From the NCBI RefSeq assembly GCF_900105335.1, contig NZ_LT629770.1, forward strand, positions 1,364,001 through 1,428,000: 64,000 nt of DNA, read 5' to 3'. Source of the stretch: Microbacterium paraoxydans (GTDB lineage Bacteria; Actinomycetota; Actinomycetes; Actinomycetales; Microbacteriaceae). How positions within the stretch are numbered: the first letter of the stretch is position 1; each line of letters starts with the position of its first letter. Position numbers and translations under genes: made by a program. Below the pieces are notes generated by a model. It did not search any database. It was given only the letters and a program-made list of their open reading frames with translations, and had not been told where the DNA came from. This document shows, piece after piece, positions 25,694 to 34,750 of this stretch.

Positions 25694-26443
25694 ATGGCGC
25701 ACCAGGGACGACGACCCGCGAAGGGCTCCGGCAAGGGCTCCCCCGCCCACCGGGGCCGTGCCGCGGGCGGCGGCTCACGCCAGGGGAAGCCGGCCCCGCG
25801 CCGCTCACCCCGCGCCGAGAAGGTCGTGTTCGACGCGCCCACCGCCGCACCCGAGGAGCCGCGGACGTTCCGCCTCGGTGCCGTGCCCGGAGCGACGCCG
25901 GGCAAGTGGATCGACACGTGGAAGCGGCGACTGCCCCACGTGGCCCTCGAACTCGTCCCGATCGAGGTAGCCGGGCAGCGAGAGGCGCTCGACGATCTCG
26001 ACGCCGCCCTCGTGCGCCTCCCGCTGGACGACGACGCCCTGCACGTCATCCCGCTGTACGACGAGGTCCCGGTCGTCGTGGCCTCGACCGATTCGCACCT
26101 GCTCGCGGCGGACGAGCTGACGACCGCCGACCTCGACGGCGAGGTGCTGCACTCCCTGTCCGACGACGTGCTCGGGCCGGTGCAGGTGCCGGGCACCATC
26201 CCCGCACGCGTCGGACCCCTGCCGACCGCCGACGCGATCGCCACGGCGGCGACGGGTGTCGGCATCGTCCTCGTGCCGATGTCGCTGGCCCGACTGCACC
26301 ACCGGAAGGACGCCGACTACCGCGTCCTCGCCGACGGCCCGGTCTCGACCGTGGCCCTCGCCTGGCCGCGCGACCGGACCACGCCCGACGTCGAGACGTT
26401 CGTCGGCATCGTCCGAGGACGCACCGCGAACTCGTCCCGCTGA
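25694..26443 (+). CDS. LysR-type effector-binding domain protein without a DNA-binding domain
   Basis: The 249-residue protein has a basic, Gly-rich, probably disordered N terminus (about 1-45) and then a LysR substrate-binding fold (FRLGAVPGATPGKWIDTWKRRLPHVALELVPIE; TGVGIVLVPMSLARL). The usual LysR winged helix is absent. The ATG lies seven bases after TAGCCT (leaderless), so it is not a simple truncation of the reading frame. It may be a ligand-binding accessory, or may bind nucleic acid through the basic tail. Both ideas are inference. Confidence 0.78.
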   Translation: MAHQGRRPAKGSGKGSPAHRGRAAGGGSRQGKPAPRRSPRAEKVVFDAPTAAPEEPRTFRLGAVPGATPGKWIDTWKRRLPHVALELVPIEVAGQREALDDLDAALVRLPLDDDALHVIPLYDEVPVVVASTDSHLLAADELTTADLDGEVLHSLSDDVLGPVQVPGTIPARVGPLPTADAIATAATGVGIVLVPMSLARLHHRKDADYRVLADGPVSTVALAWPRDRTTPDVETFVGIVRGRTANSSR

Positions 26444-26483
26444 GCCGTCAGGACCGGACCCTCCCCCTCGTTAGAATCGCCTG

Positions 26484-27200
26484 ATGGCCTCGCTTCTCTA
26501 CGTCTGCGTGCGACCCGAGACCGGGGCGGCGGATGCCGAGCACGCCTCGTTCCGGCGGGCACTCGGAGTCGACGTGGTCGATCGTCTCGATCTGCTGCAC
26601 GAGCCGCTGACCGAAGCCCACCTCGACCGCTACCGCGGCGTCGTCATCGGCGGTTCGCCGTTCAATGTCACCGACGCCGAGAAGACTGCGGTGCAGCGAC
26701 GCGTGGAGGCCGACCTGGAGACGCTCGCCCGCGCGGCGCGGGAGCAGCGGATCGCCGCCTTCTTCACCTGCTTCAGCATCGGCGTGCTCACCCGCCTCCT
26801 CGGCGGCGAGGTCGTGACGACCATGCCGGAGGCGGCGAGCGCGACGGTCATCGAGACGACACCGGAGGGCGCCGTCGATCCCGTGTTCGGCCCGTCCGGT
26901 CCGGCACTCACCGTCTTCACCGCGCACAAGGAGAGCGCCGCGACGACTCCGCCCGGGGCCGTCCTGCTCGCCACCAACCCGACCTGCCCTGTGCAGGCCT
27001 ACCGGGTGGGCACCCACCTGTACGCCGCGCAGTTCCATCCCGAGCCGACGCCGCGCGACTTCGCCGATCGGATGACGTTCTATCGCACGACGGGGTACTT
27101 CGATCCGGCGCAGTTCGACGCGGTGCAGCAGGAGGTCCTCTCGGCCTCGGTCACCGAGGGCGCCGCCCTGCTCCGCCGCTTCGCCGAGCTGTTCGGCTGA
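26484..27200 (+). CDS. GMP-synthase-like class I glutamine amidotransferase
   Basis: The 238-residue stand-alone amidotransferase domain has nucleophile C96 in FFTCFSIG and the H185-x-E187 pair in QFHPEP. These give a full Cys-His-Glu triad. Such proteins release ammonia from glutamine or hydrolyse gamma-glutamyl bonds; the partner is unknown. The ATG follows TAGAAT by six bases, indicating a leaderless start. Confidence 0.88.
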   Translation: MASLLYVCVRPETGAADAEHASFRRALGVDVVDRLDLLHEPLTEAHLDRYRGVVIGGSPFNVTDAEKTAVQRRVEADLETLARAAREQRIAAFFTCFSIGVLTRLLGGEVVTTMPEAASATVIETTPEGAVDPVFGPSGPALTVFTAHKESAATTPPGAVLLATNPTCPVQAYRVGTHLYAAQFHPEPTPRDFADRMTFYRTTGYFDPAQFDAVQQEVLSASVTEGAALLRRFAELFG

Positions 27201-27202
27201 GA

Positions 27203-27673
27203 TCAGGACGGCGCGTCGCCGCGGAGCAGCGGGATGCGCTCGCGCAGGTAGGCATCCAGCGGCATGAAACCGCCCGCCTGACTCCAGCGCACCGACGGCA
27301 CGCCGTCGAGGAGCGTGAGCGGACCGGAGGAGCCTCCGGCGTCGACCGCATCGACGTCGATCACGCTCCAGCCGACGTGCACGACATCCCCTTCGCGGAA
27401 GCCGCCGCGGAGGGCGAGGGCCCGGCGCTCGGCCCGTGCGCGTGCCGACTCGGCGGTGTATCCCCGACGCCCCGGGTCCGCCGCGCGGAGCACCTCCGCC
27501 GTCGCCAAGGTATGCGTGTCGGTGAGCAGGATGACGCCGAGGTGCCAGGCCTCGCCGACACGGACGATCCGCCGCCCGCGCCAGCGCGAGTCCTTCTCCT
27601 CTCCGAGCCCCTCGCGGGGTGCACCGGCGAGCTCCTGCACGGCCTGGGTCAGCAGGGCGGAGGCGGTGGTCAC
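27203..27673 (-). CDS. Conserved hypothetical protein coupled to the antiporter gene
   Basis: The 156-residue soluble protein has an Arg-rich central helix (SARARAERRALALRGG) and a C-terminal VPSVRWSQAGGFMPLDAYLRERIPLL stretch. I do not recognise the family. The GTG start overlaps the stop of the antiporter gene (GTGA), so the two are co-translated and it may be a cytoplasmic partner of that transporter. Confidence 0.72.
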   Translation of the reverse strand: MTTASALLTQAVQELAGAPREGLGEEKDSRWRGRRIVRVGEAWHLGVILLTDTHTLATAEVLRAADPGRRGYTAESARARAERRALALRGGFREGDVVHVGWSVIDVDAVDAGGSSGPLTLLDGVPSVRWSQAGGFMPLDAYLRERIPLLRGDAPS

Positions 27674-28884
27674 AGCTCCCCCAGCGTCGTCTGGTCGGCG
27701 AGGCGCGGGCCGGCGACCTGAGCGCGATCGCCACGTAGCGTCATCCCGATCAGCGGGTACAGGAGCACCGACAGCATGCCCGCCCCGACGAGCGCGGCCG
27801 CGGTCCCGGAGTCGAGCATGTCCTGGTCCACGCCGATCGCGGTGACCGCGACGATGATCGGCAGCCCGGTGGCCGCGAGCAGGCCGAGCGCGGCGCGGTC
27901 ACGTCCGCTCGCACCCGCCGGGGCGGAGAGCTGGGCGGCCGACCCGCGGATCACCAGGAGCGCCAGCAGGAACACCGGCACCATGGACATCGCCGAAGGA
28001 GACGTCAGCAGCGCCTGCAGGTCGAAGGTCACCCCCGTGTAGAGGAAGAACACCGGCACGAGGAAGCCGAAAGCCAGGCCCTCGATCTTGCTCTCGACCT
28101 CTTCGGCATCCTTCTCCGGGGCCCTGGCCATGATGATGCGCCAGATCGCACCGGCGACGAACGCTCCCAGGAGCATGTCGAGGTCGAGCATGACGCTGAG
28201 GCCGACGAGGGCCGCGATGAGGAGGATCACGAAGCGCACCCCGAACTGGTCGGAGGTGTGGAGGGTCGCGCGCACGATGCCGTGCAGGCGCCCGTGCGGC
28301 ACCCGGTGCGCGACGAGGACGGCGAGTCCCGCCAGCACGACGAAGGTCAGCAGCACCGCGGTGGCCAGGGGCGTCGTCCGAGTGCTGAGGAAGATCGAGA
28401 TCGCGATCAGCGGCAGGAACTCCCCCACGGCGCCGATGGTGCTGATGGCGCGGCCGAACGGGGTGTCCAGCTCCTTCGCGTCGCGCAGGATCGGCATCAG
28501 CGTGCCGAGGGCGGTCGAGCTCAGCGCGATCCCGATGACGACCATGCCCTCGCCAGGGGCGAAGAAGAACCCGAGCCCGATGCCGAGCACGACGCTGAGC
28601 AGCCAGCCCAGCGATGCCCGGGCGAGGGGCTTGCCGGCCACCTGGCGGAAGTCGATCTCGGAGCCGGCGACGAAGAACAGCACAGCGAGCCCGAAGTCGC
28701 TGAGCTTCTCCAGCAGCGGACCGGGCTCGACCCAGCCGAGCACAGCCGGTCCGACGAGGATGCCGAGGACGAGCTCGAACACCACGATCGGCACCCGGAC
28801 GAGCGGACGCACCCCGCGCGCGAGAAGCGGTGCGGCCACCGCCAGCAGGGGGATCAGCACCAGTCCGATGTCGCTCGCATCCAC
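27670..28884 (-). CDS. Monovalent cation:proton antiporter (CPA2/KefB-like membrane domain)
   Basis: The 404-residue protein has about twelve helices with the Na+/H+ exchanger pattern (ILVGPAVLGWVEPGPLLEKLSDFGLAVLFF and a later GAFVAGA). It lacks the C-terminal TrkA-N domain of full KefB. The GTG at 28884 follows TACCCT by six bases, so I prefer it over the upstream ATG. It probably exchanges Na+ or K+ for protons; specificity is not readable. The downstream hypothetical gene is coupled to it. Confidence 0.85.
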   Translation of the reverse strand: MDASDIGLVLIPLLAVAAPLLARGVRPLVRVPIVVFELVLGILVGPAVLGWVEPGPLLEKLSDFGLAVLFFVAGSEIDFRQVAGKPLARASLGWLLSVVLGIGLGFFFAPGEGMVVIGIALSSTALGTLMPILRDAKELDTPFGRAISTIGAVGEFLPLIAISIFLSTRTTPLATAVLLTFVVLAGLAVLVAHRVPHGRLHGIVRATLHTSDQFGVRFVILLIAALVGLSVMLDLDMLLGAFVAGAIWRIIMARAPEKDAEEVESKIEGLAFGFLVPVFFLYTGVTFDLQALLTSPSAMSMVPVFLLALLVIRGSAAQLSAPAGASGRDRAALGLLAATGLPIIVAVTAIGVDQDMLDSGTAAALVGAGMLSVLLYPLIGMTLRGDRAQVAGPRLADQTTLGEL

Positions 28885-28967
28885 GGTCTCAGGGTAGCGA
28901 CGCCGCGGGCGATTCGCTCCCCACCCGCGCAGCACGGCAGAATCGATGCACACCCCGAGGAGCAGCC

Positions 28968-29819
28968 ATGACCCAGCCCGATACCGCCCGCCTGCTGATC
29001 GCCTGCGACGACCAGCCCGGCATCGTCGCCGCGGTCGCCGGCGTGCTCGCCCAGCACGGCGCGAACATCATCTCGCTCGACCAGCACTCGACCGACTCCG
29101 AGGGTGGCCGGTTCTTCCAGCGGACCGTCATCCACCTCGACGGGCTCGCCGCCGCGCGCCCCGCCCTGGAGGCCGACATCGCGACGGTCGCCGAGCGCTT
29201 CGGCATGGAGTGGTCGCTGCACGACGTCGCCCGCCGCAAGCGCGTGGCGATCTTCGTCTCGAAGTACGACCACTGCCTGATGGAGCTGCTGTGGCGCACG
29301 CAGCGGGGTCAGCTCGACATCGACATCACCATGGTCGTCTCGAACCACCCGGACCTCGCCGAGGCCGTCCGCTCCTTCGGAGTGCCTTTCGTGCACATCC
29401 CCTCGACGGACAAGCAGGCGATGGAGGAGCGTCAGCTCGACCTCCTCCGCGGCAACGTCGATCTCGTCGTGCTCGCCCGGTACATGCAGATCCTCAGCGA
29501 CGACTTCATCACGCGCCTCGAAGTCCCCGTCATCAACATCCACCACTCGTTCCTGCCCGCGTTCATCGGCGCGAATCCCTACGCCAGGGCGAAGGAGCGC
29601 GGCGTGAAGCTGATCGGGGCCACGGCGCACTACGCCACGGCCGACCTCGACGAGGGGCCGATCATCGAGCAGGACGTCACGCGGGTCACGCACTCCGAGT
29701 CCGCGGCAGAGCTGCAGAGCCGGGGCGCCGACGTCGAGCGTCTGGTGCTGGCCCGGGCCGTGCAGTGGCATGCCGAGGACCGCGTGATCGTGCACGGCCG
29801 CTCGACCGTCATCCTCTAG
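28968..29819 (+). CDS. purU: Formyltetrahydrofolate deformylase
   Basis: PurU hydrolyses 10-formyltetrahydrofolate to formate and tetrahydrofolate, balancing one-carbon and purine pools. The 283-residue protein has an N-terminal ACT domain (about 8-85) and a formyltransferase-like domain. The latter carries NIHHSFLPAFIGANPY, with the catalytic His region, and LIGATAHYATADLDEGPIIEQD with the catalytic Asp. Length and order are normal. The ATG follows GAGGAGCAGCC. Confidence 0.96.
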   Translation: MTQPDTARLLIACDDQPGIVAAVAGVLAQHGANIISLDQHSTDSEGGRFFQRTVIHLDGLAAARPALEADIATVAERFGMEWSLHDVARRKRVAIFVSKYDHCLMELLWRTQRGQLDIDITMVVSNHPDLAEAVRSFGVPFVHIPSTDKQAMEERQLDLLRGNVDLVVLARYMQILSDDFITRLEVPVINIHHSFLPAFIGANPYARAKERGVKLIGATAHYATADLDEGPIIEQDVTRVTHSESAAELQSRGADVERLVLARAVQWHAEDRVIVHGRSTVIL

Positions 29820-29830
29820 CGCCCGGCCGC

Positions 29831-30220
29831 TCAGCGGTCGAGGATGTCCACGGCGAGCCCATGCGACGCGGCGGCGAGGCGCTTGTCGTTCGTCCACAGC
29901 TCCGTGCACCCCGACAGCTGGGCGGCCGCGAGGTGCAGCGCGTCCGGGGTCTTCAGGCCGAAGTCGGCCCGGAGCTCGGCCGACCGGACGAACGCGGCCG
30001 TATCGAGCGCCACGATCTCCATCCGCTCGAAGAGAGCCAGGTACCGGTCACGGAGCTCCGGATTGCGCTCGCGGGCGGGGAGCACGAGGCATTCGTGGAG
30101 CGCCAGCGGACTCGACGCCACCTCGTCATCGACGTCGCGGAGTGCCCGACGCACGGCATCGCCCCTCGGACCGCGGTCCTCGATGGCGTAGATGAGGATG
30201 CACGAGTCGAGATAGATCAT
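29831..30220 (-). CDS. PIN-domain ribonuclease toxin (VapC type)
   Basis: The 129-residue protein has the PIN pattern: D5 in MIYLDSCILIY, an acidic residue in LALHECLVLP, D in TPDALHLAAA and a final acidic stretch LWTNDKRL. Together these form the metal-binding site. VapC toxins cut tRNA or rRNA. The ATG at 30220 overlaps the stop of the antitoxin gene (ATGA). It is complete by eye. Confidence 0.93.
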   Translation of the reverse strand: MIYLDSCILIYAIEDRGPRGDAVRRALRDVDDEVASSPLALHECLVLPARERNPELRDRYLALFERMEIVALDTAAFVRSAELRADFGLKTPDALHLAAAQLSGCTELWTNDKRLAAASHGLAVDILDR

Positions 30221-30474
30221 TCCCAGGCGTCCCGGTTCTCGGCGACCTGTGCGTCCAGCTCCTCCGCGGTCCGAGCGAGCCGGGGCGGAAGCGGATGCTG
30301 TTCGATCCACTCGACGAGGAGGCGGCCGCTCCGCACCACGTCGACCGGACCGATGGGGACCAGACGGGCGACCGGAGTGCCCCGCTTCGTGATGACCACG
30401 TCCTCACCCGCCTGAGACTCGGCGATCAGGCGCGAGAGGTTGTTTCGCGCTTCCAAGACGTTCTGCGTGGACAT
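30217..30474 (-). CDS. Phd/YefM-type antitoxin for the PIN toxin
   Basis: The 85-residue protein begins with the Phd pattern MSTQNVLEARNNLSRLIAE...VVITKRGTPVARLVP, then has an acidic C-terminal arm for toxin binding. The ATG lies six bases after TAGAAT, so the mRNA is leaderless. A palindrome directly upstream is the likely operator. It is transcribed first, with the toxin coupled behind it. Confidence 0.92.
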   Translation of the reverse strand: MSTQNVLEARNNLSRLIAESQAGEDVVITKRGTPVARLVPIGPVDVVRSGRLLVEWIEQHPLPPRLARTAEELDAQVAENRDAWE

Positions 30475-30486
30475 GACGCCATTCTA

Positions 30487-30500
30487 GCCAGGAACCTGGC
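30487..30500. promoter_or_regulatory. Palindromic operator of the PIN toxin-antitoxin pair
   Basis: GCCAGG (30487-30492) and CCTGGC (30495-30500) are perfect arms with a 2-base spacer. They abut the -10 box TAGAAT (30481-30486 on the minus strand), where a repressor would block RNA polymerase. Confidence 0.6.
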
Positions 30501-30505
30501 GTTCC

Positions 30506-31543
30506 TCACCGGCCGGGGACTCCGGCGGCGAGCTCCGCGAAGACCTCGGCAGCGGTGGTCCCGCGCGCGAGCGGGGCGGCCTGCCCCATCCACAGCGACT
30601 GCAGCTCGCCCAGGTTCTGCTCCCCTGCCGCCGCGCGGAAGCGCCCGGTGAGCCAGTTCTGCATCGGGAACGGGGCGATCGTGCCGCTGGCCTCGATCGC
30701 CCGCACCGCGCGGTTGCGGGCTCCGCGGGCGAGGCGTCCGCTCATCGCCCTGGTCAGCACGGTCTGGTCGGCGGCGGTGGTCCGGATGGCGTCGCGGTGC
30801 GCTGCCGTCGCGGCGGACTCGGCGGTCGCGAGGAACGCCGTCCCCACCTGCACGCCGGAGGCACCGAGGGCGAAGGCCGCAGCGACCCCGCGGCGGTCCG
30901 CGATCCCGCCCGCGGCGATGACGGGCACGTCGACCGCGTCCACAATCTGCGGCACGAGCGCGACGGTGCCCACGAGCGACTCGGCAGCGGGTCGGAGGAA
31001 GGACACGCGGTGCCCGGCCGCCTCGGCTCCCGAGGCGACGACCGCATCGACTCCGGCCTCGGCGAGCGCGACGGCTTCCGCGACGGTGGTGGCGGTGCCG
31101 ACGATGCGGATGCCGCGGTCGCGGGCCTCGGCGACGAGAGCGGCGGACGGCACCCCGAACACCACGCTCAGCACGGCCGGAGCGACGTCCCACACCGCGT
31201 CGAGCTGCTCGTCGAGGTCGGGGGTGTAGCGCTCGGGGCGGGCCGGCACCGGAACCCCGACGGCCTCGTAGAACGGCTCCAGCGCCTGTGCGAAGACCGC
31301 GTGCTGCGGGTTCGGCGCGACCTCGTCCCCCAGCGGCAGCCAGATGTTCAGGGCGAAGGGCCGGTCCGTGGCGTGGTGCAGCTCGGCTCCGACGGCGCGG
31401 ATCCGGTCGCCGTCGTACCCGTACAGCCCGTACGATCCCAGCCCACCGGCGGCACTGACCGCCGCCGTCAGCTCCACCGACGAGCTCCCCCCGAACGGTC
31501 CCAGCACGATCGGATGCTCGACTCCCAGAAGTTCTGTCGCCAT
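30506..31543 (-). CDS. Nitronate monooxygenase family flavoprotein
   Basis: The 345-residue TIM-barrel FMN protein oxidises alkyl nitronates or related carbanions. Seen motifs are PIVLGPFGGSSSVELTAAVSAAGGLGSYG at the start, GAEAAGHR with the catalytic His region, VPVIAAGGIADRRGVAAAFALGASGVQVGTAFL for phosphate binding, and a shortened C-terminal substrate cap. The ATG follows TAGCGT by six bases (leaderless). Substrate is unknown; many family members are quinone reductases or act on propionate-3-nitronate. Confidence 0.92.
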   Translation of the reverse strand: MATELLGVEHPIVLGPFGGSSSVELTAAVSAAGGLGSYGLYGYDGDRIRAVGAELHHATDRPFALNIWLPLGDEVAPNPQHAVFAQALEPFYEAVGVPVPARPERYTPDLDEQLDAVWDVAPAVLSVVFGVPSAALVAEARDRGIRIVGTATTVAEAVALAEAGVDAVVASGAEAAGHRVSFLRPAAESLVGTVALVPQIVDAVDVPVIAAGGIADRRGVAAAFALGASGVQVGTAFLATAESAATAAHRDAIRTTAADQTVLTRAMSGRLARGARNRAVRAIEASGTIAPFPMQNWLTGRFRAAAGEQNLGELQSLWMGQAAPLARGTTAAEVFAELAAGVPGR

Positions 31544-31636
31544 ACCCCGACGCTACGCCCTTCGAATCGCCTGAATGGCTCCATCGGCGGCCCGGATACA
31601 GCAATTCGGGCGACTCGAACGGGGTAAGCTCGCGGG

Positions 31637-31909
31637 ATGAGCGAGTGGTTCGGGCAGATGCTCGGCTTCGTCGCGGCCGCGATCGGCCTCGTGACGATGC
31701 CGGATGCCGCCGCGCTCGGCCTCGCGATCGCGCTGCTCGCCGTCACGGTCCTCGCGCTCGCGCTCGCGCTGAGCGTGCGCCACCAGACCTCCGCCGATGC
31801 CCCGCACCCGCTGCGGGCGATCGATGTCGGAACGCTCCTCCCGCAGAGCGATCCGGATGCCGCGGGACACCCTCGTCCGCGAGCGCCGGGAGTCGCGACC
31901 GCCGCGTAG
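31637..31909 (+). CDS. DUF6412 family small membrane protein
   Basis: The 90-residue protein has one long or two short hydrophobic helices (about 8-48) and a Pro-rich cytoplasmic tail. The position directly before a YidC-like gene and its pattern fit DUF6412 of actinobacteria. The ATG follows TAAGCT by six bases. It is likely co-transcribed with the insertase gene 64 bases downstream; function is unknown. Confidence 0.75.
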   Translation: MSEWFGQMLGFVAAAIGLVTMPDAAALGLAIALLAVTVLALALALSVRHQTSADAPHPLRAIDVGTLLPQSDPDAAGHPRPRAPGVATAA

Positions 31910-31973
31910 CCCGTCCGACCGGGACCGCGCGGCCTTCGCCGACCCCTCCCGACCTCATCGAACGGACCTTCCC

Positions 31974-32738
31974 GTGGACATCTTCGCCTTCCCTCCCCTC
32001 GCCGCGCTCCTGGACGCCGCCTACGGTGCCCTGAACGGCCTCTCCACCCTTCTCGAACCCCTCGCCGGACCCTCCGCCGCCGCCCTCGCCGTGGTCCTCG
32101 TGACCCTCCTCGTGCGCGCCCTCCTCATCCCCGTCGGCATCTCCCAGGCTCGAGCCGAGCAGACCAGGGCCCGCCTCGCCCCGAAGCTGCGCGCGCTGCA
32201 GCAGCGCCACCGGAAGAACCCGGAGCGCCTGCAGCAGGAGATGATGGCGCTCTACCGCGCCGAGAACACCTCGCCCTTCGCCGGGATGCTGCCCGTGCTG
32301 GCGCAGGCACCGGTCGTTGGCCTGCTCTACACGCTGTTCCTGCGACCGGAGATCGCCGGACACCCGAACGAGCTGCTCACCCACGACCTCTTCGGCGCCC
32401 CGCTCGGCACGAGCCTGGTGTCGGCGCTGTTCGGCGGCACCGCGACCCCGGCGACGTTCGCGGTCTTCGGCGTGCTGCTGGCCGTGATGATCGCCGTCGC
32501 CGATGTCACCCGGCGGGTGTTCCGACCGGCCCCCGTCGAGGGCGACGACTCTCCGCTCAGCTCCCCCGGCGTGCTCCGGATTATGTCGGCGCTGCACTAC
32601 CTCACCGCGGCCTTCGCGGCCTTCGTGCCCCTGGCCGCCGCGCTGTACCTCACGGTCACGGTGGTGTGGACCCTCGTGCAGCGGGTGATCCTGCGCCGCC
32701 GTTACCCGCTGCCGGAGCCGGTGGCCGTCCGGGCGTGA
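31974..32738 (+). CDS. YidC/Oxa1/Alb3-type membrane insertase, short paralog
   Basis: The 254-residue protein has the Oxa1 layout: TVLVTLLVRALLIPVGISQ-like helix, RLAPKLRALQQRHRKNPERLQQEMMALYRAENTSPF cytoplasmic coil, then four more helices. The start is GTG at 31974, where the first helix-proximal sequence begins; the upstream frame overlaps DUF6412 and lacks similarity. It is shorter than housekeeping YidC (which in this group is near oriC), so it is probably a second, specialised insertase working with the DUF6412 protein. Confidence 0.88.
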   Translation: MDIFAFPPLAALLDAAYGALNGLSTLLEPLAGPSAAALAVVLVTLLVRALLIPVGISQARAEQTRARLAPKLRALQQRHRKNPERLQQEMMALYRAENTSPFAGMLPVLAQAPVVGLLYTLFLRPEIAGHPNELLTHDLFGAPLGTSLVSALFGGTATPATFAVFGVLLAVMIAVADVTRRVFRPAPVEGDDSPLSSPGVLRIMSALHYLTAAFAAFVPLAAALYLTVTVVWTLVQRVILRRRYPLPEPVAVRA

Positions 32739-32761
32739 GAGCCGCCCGATCGGAGGGGATG

Positions 32762-33679
32762 TCAGTCGGGAAGCGGGATCGGCGCGGTGAACGGTCCCGC
32801 GGGGCCGTCGCCCCTCCGGTCGCGGCGCACGCCCAGCGTCGTCCCCACGCTCGCGGCGATCACGAGCGCCACCGCGAGCAGCCGCAGCGGCGTGGCGTCC
32901 TGTCCGAGGATGAGCCACCCGGCGAGGGTCGCGAACGCGGGCTCCAGGCTCAGCAGCACGCCGAACACCCTCTGCGGGAGCCGGCGGAGCGCCGCGAGCT
33001 CGAAGCTGTACGGGATGACCGACGACAGCACCGCGGTGACCGCCGCGAGGAGGAGGAGCTGCGGGTCCAGCGCCACCGTCGCCGCCGCCGGCACGCCCAC
33101 GGGGATGAGGAGCACGGCCGCGACGACGAGCCCCATCGCGAGCCCGCTGCTGCCGGGGATGAGGGCGCCGACGCGCGCGCTCATCCGGATGTACATGACC
33201 CAGAATCCGGCCGCGACGAGGATGAAGACCACGCCGAGCGGATCGAGGGGTTCGGCGCCGACGAGGCCGTCGACCCCGAGCAGCGCCATGCCCAGCAGGG
33301 CCACGCCCACCCAGACCGCGTCGGCGAGACGACGGGTCAGCACGGCGGCGAGCACGAGCGGCCCGAGGAACTCGATGGCCACGGCCGGCCCCAGGGGGAT
33401 GCGGTCGATGGCCGCATAGAAGAACCCGTTCATCGCGGCCAGCGACACCCCGAACAGCACGGCGGCGAGCCACTGCGACCGGGTCCAGGCGCGGGGCCGG
33501 GGGCGCACGATGACGACCAGCAGCAGCGCGGCGATCGCGACGCGGAGCGACGTCACGCCCCACGGCCCGAGGACGGGGAAGAGCTGTGCGGCCACGGCGG
33601 CGCCGAACGGCAGCGAGAGGCAGGATCCGATGACGAGCGCGACGCCCACGAGGGGTCCGGATGCCGCGGGTCTCTGCAC
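32762..33679 (-). CDS. EamA/RhtA-type drug/metabolite transporter
   Basis: The 305-residue protein has ten helices in two EamA repeats. Family members export amino acids such as threonine or homoserine (RhtA) and other metabolites. The GTG at 33679 follows TAAGCT by six bases. Convergent with the YidC-like gene. No riboswitch precedes it, unlike the other EamA gene at 46906-47769. Confidence 0.88.
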   Translation of the reverse strand: MQRPAASGPLVGVALVIGSCLSLPFGAAVAAQLFPVLGPWGVTSLRVAIAALLLVVIVRPRPRAWTRSQWLAAVLFGVSLAAMNGFFYAAIDRIPLGPAVAIEFLGPLVLAAVLTRRLADAVWVGVALLGMALLGVDGLVGAEPLDPLGVVFILVAAGFWVMYIRMSARVGALIPGSSGLAMGLVVAAVLLIPVGVPAAATVALDPQLLLLAAVTAVLSSVIPYSFELAALRRLPQRVFGVLLSLEPAFATLAGWLILGQDATPLRLLAVALVIAASVGTTLGVRRDRRGDGPAGPFTAPIPLPD

Positions 33680-33738
33680 CAGACAAGCTTAGGCGGCGGG
33701 GCCCTGCCTCCCCGCCGCCTGCGCCGTCCTCGCGCGGA

Positions 33739-34638
33739 TCAGAGCGGCTTGCCACCCGTCACCGCGAGCACCGCGCCGGATACGTACGACGACTCCGCCG
33801 AGGCGAGGTACACGTACGCACCGGCGAGTTCTGCGGGCTGCCCCGCGCGTCCGAGCGGGGTGTCCTGACCGAACGTCTCCAGGCGCTCCGGCCCCCATCC
33901 GGTCGCGGGGATCAGCGGCGTCCAGATCGGCCCCGGCGCGACGGCGTTGACGCGCACGCCGCGCGGACCGGCCTCCTCCGCGAGCGCCTTGACGAACGCG
34001 ACCTGGGCCGCCTTCGTCATGGCGTAGTCGATGAGTCCCGGCGACGGCTGCGCCGATTGCACCGACGAGGTCACGATGATGCTGGATCCCGGCTCGAGGT
34101 CGGGGAACGCAGCCCGGGCCGAGAAGACGAGGCCGGCGAGGTTCGTGTCGAACACGCGGCGCATCTTCTCGGTATCGAGGTTCTCGAAGCCTTCGATGTC
34201 GTGCTGATAGGCCGCGTTGAGCACGAGCACGTCGAGGCCGCCGAGCTCGCGACGCGCACGGTGCACGGCGTCGGTCGCGAAGGCCTCTTCGCGGACGTCG
34301 CCCGGGATGCTGACGCCGGTGCGACCGGCTTCGCGGACGAGCGCGAGCGTCTCCTCCGCGTCCGCCTGCTCCTCGGGCATGTGCACGATGGCCACGTCGG
34401 CACCCTCGCGGGCGAAGGCGATCGCGACCGCCCGTCCGATGCCGGAATCACCGCCGGTGATGAGAGCGCGCCGTCCCTCGAGCCGGCCGTGGCCGACGTA
34501 GGACTGCTCGCCGTGGTCCGGCTCCGGGGTCGTCTTCTCGGTCAGGCCCGGCTGGTCCTGGCTCTGCGCCGGGAATCCGTCCTCGTGGTGGGCGTGTCGG
34601 GGGTCGGTGAGGCCGCCGTCGCGGGTGGTGTCGGTCAT
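33739..34638 (-). CDS. Short-chain dehydrogenase, extended N-terminal (YghA-like) type
   Basis: The 299-residue SDR has an extra 50-residue N terminus (Asp/His/Pro-rich, DPRHAHHEDGFPAQSQDQPG) typical of the YghA/YmdF-like glucose dehydrogenase-related subgroup. It is followed by ALITGGDSGIGRAVA, the catalytic Ser in VTSSVQ and YAMTKAA (YxxxK). The ATG at 34638 has a strong AGGAGG site. This subgroup is frequently stress induced in actinobacteria; the substrate is not established. Confidence 0.9.
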   Translation of the reverse strand: MTDTTRDGGLTDPRHAHHEDGFPAQSQDQPGLTEKTTPEPDHGEQSYVGHGRLEGRRALITGGDSGIGRAVAIAFAREGADVAIVHMPEEQADAEETLALVREAGRTGVSIPGDVREEAFATDAVHRARRELGGLDVLVLNAAYQHDIEGFENLDTEKMRRVFDTNLAGLVFSARAAFPDLEPGSSIIVTSSVQSAQPSPGLIDYAMTKAAQVAFVKALAEEAGPRGVRVNAVAPGPIWTPLIPATGWGPERLETFGQDTPLGRAGQPAELAGAYVYLASAESSYVSGAVLAVTGGKPL

Positions 34639-34750
34639 ATCCGCTCCTCCTGTCATGGGGCTGTCGATCGGGTCGTGATCGAGCCTCGCGGCTTCGGAGG
34701 GCGGACGGCAGGGGGTTGACAGCCCGGGGCGGTCTCCGCGAAAGCGGGTG

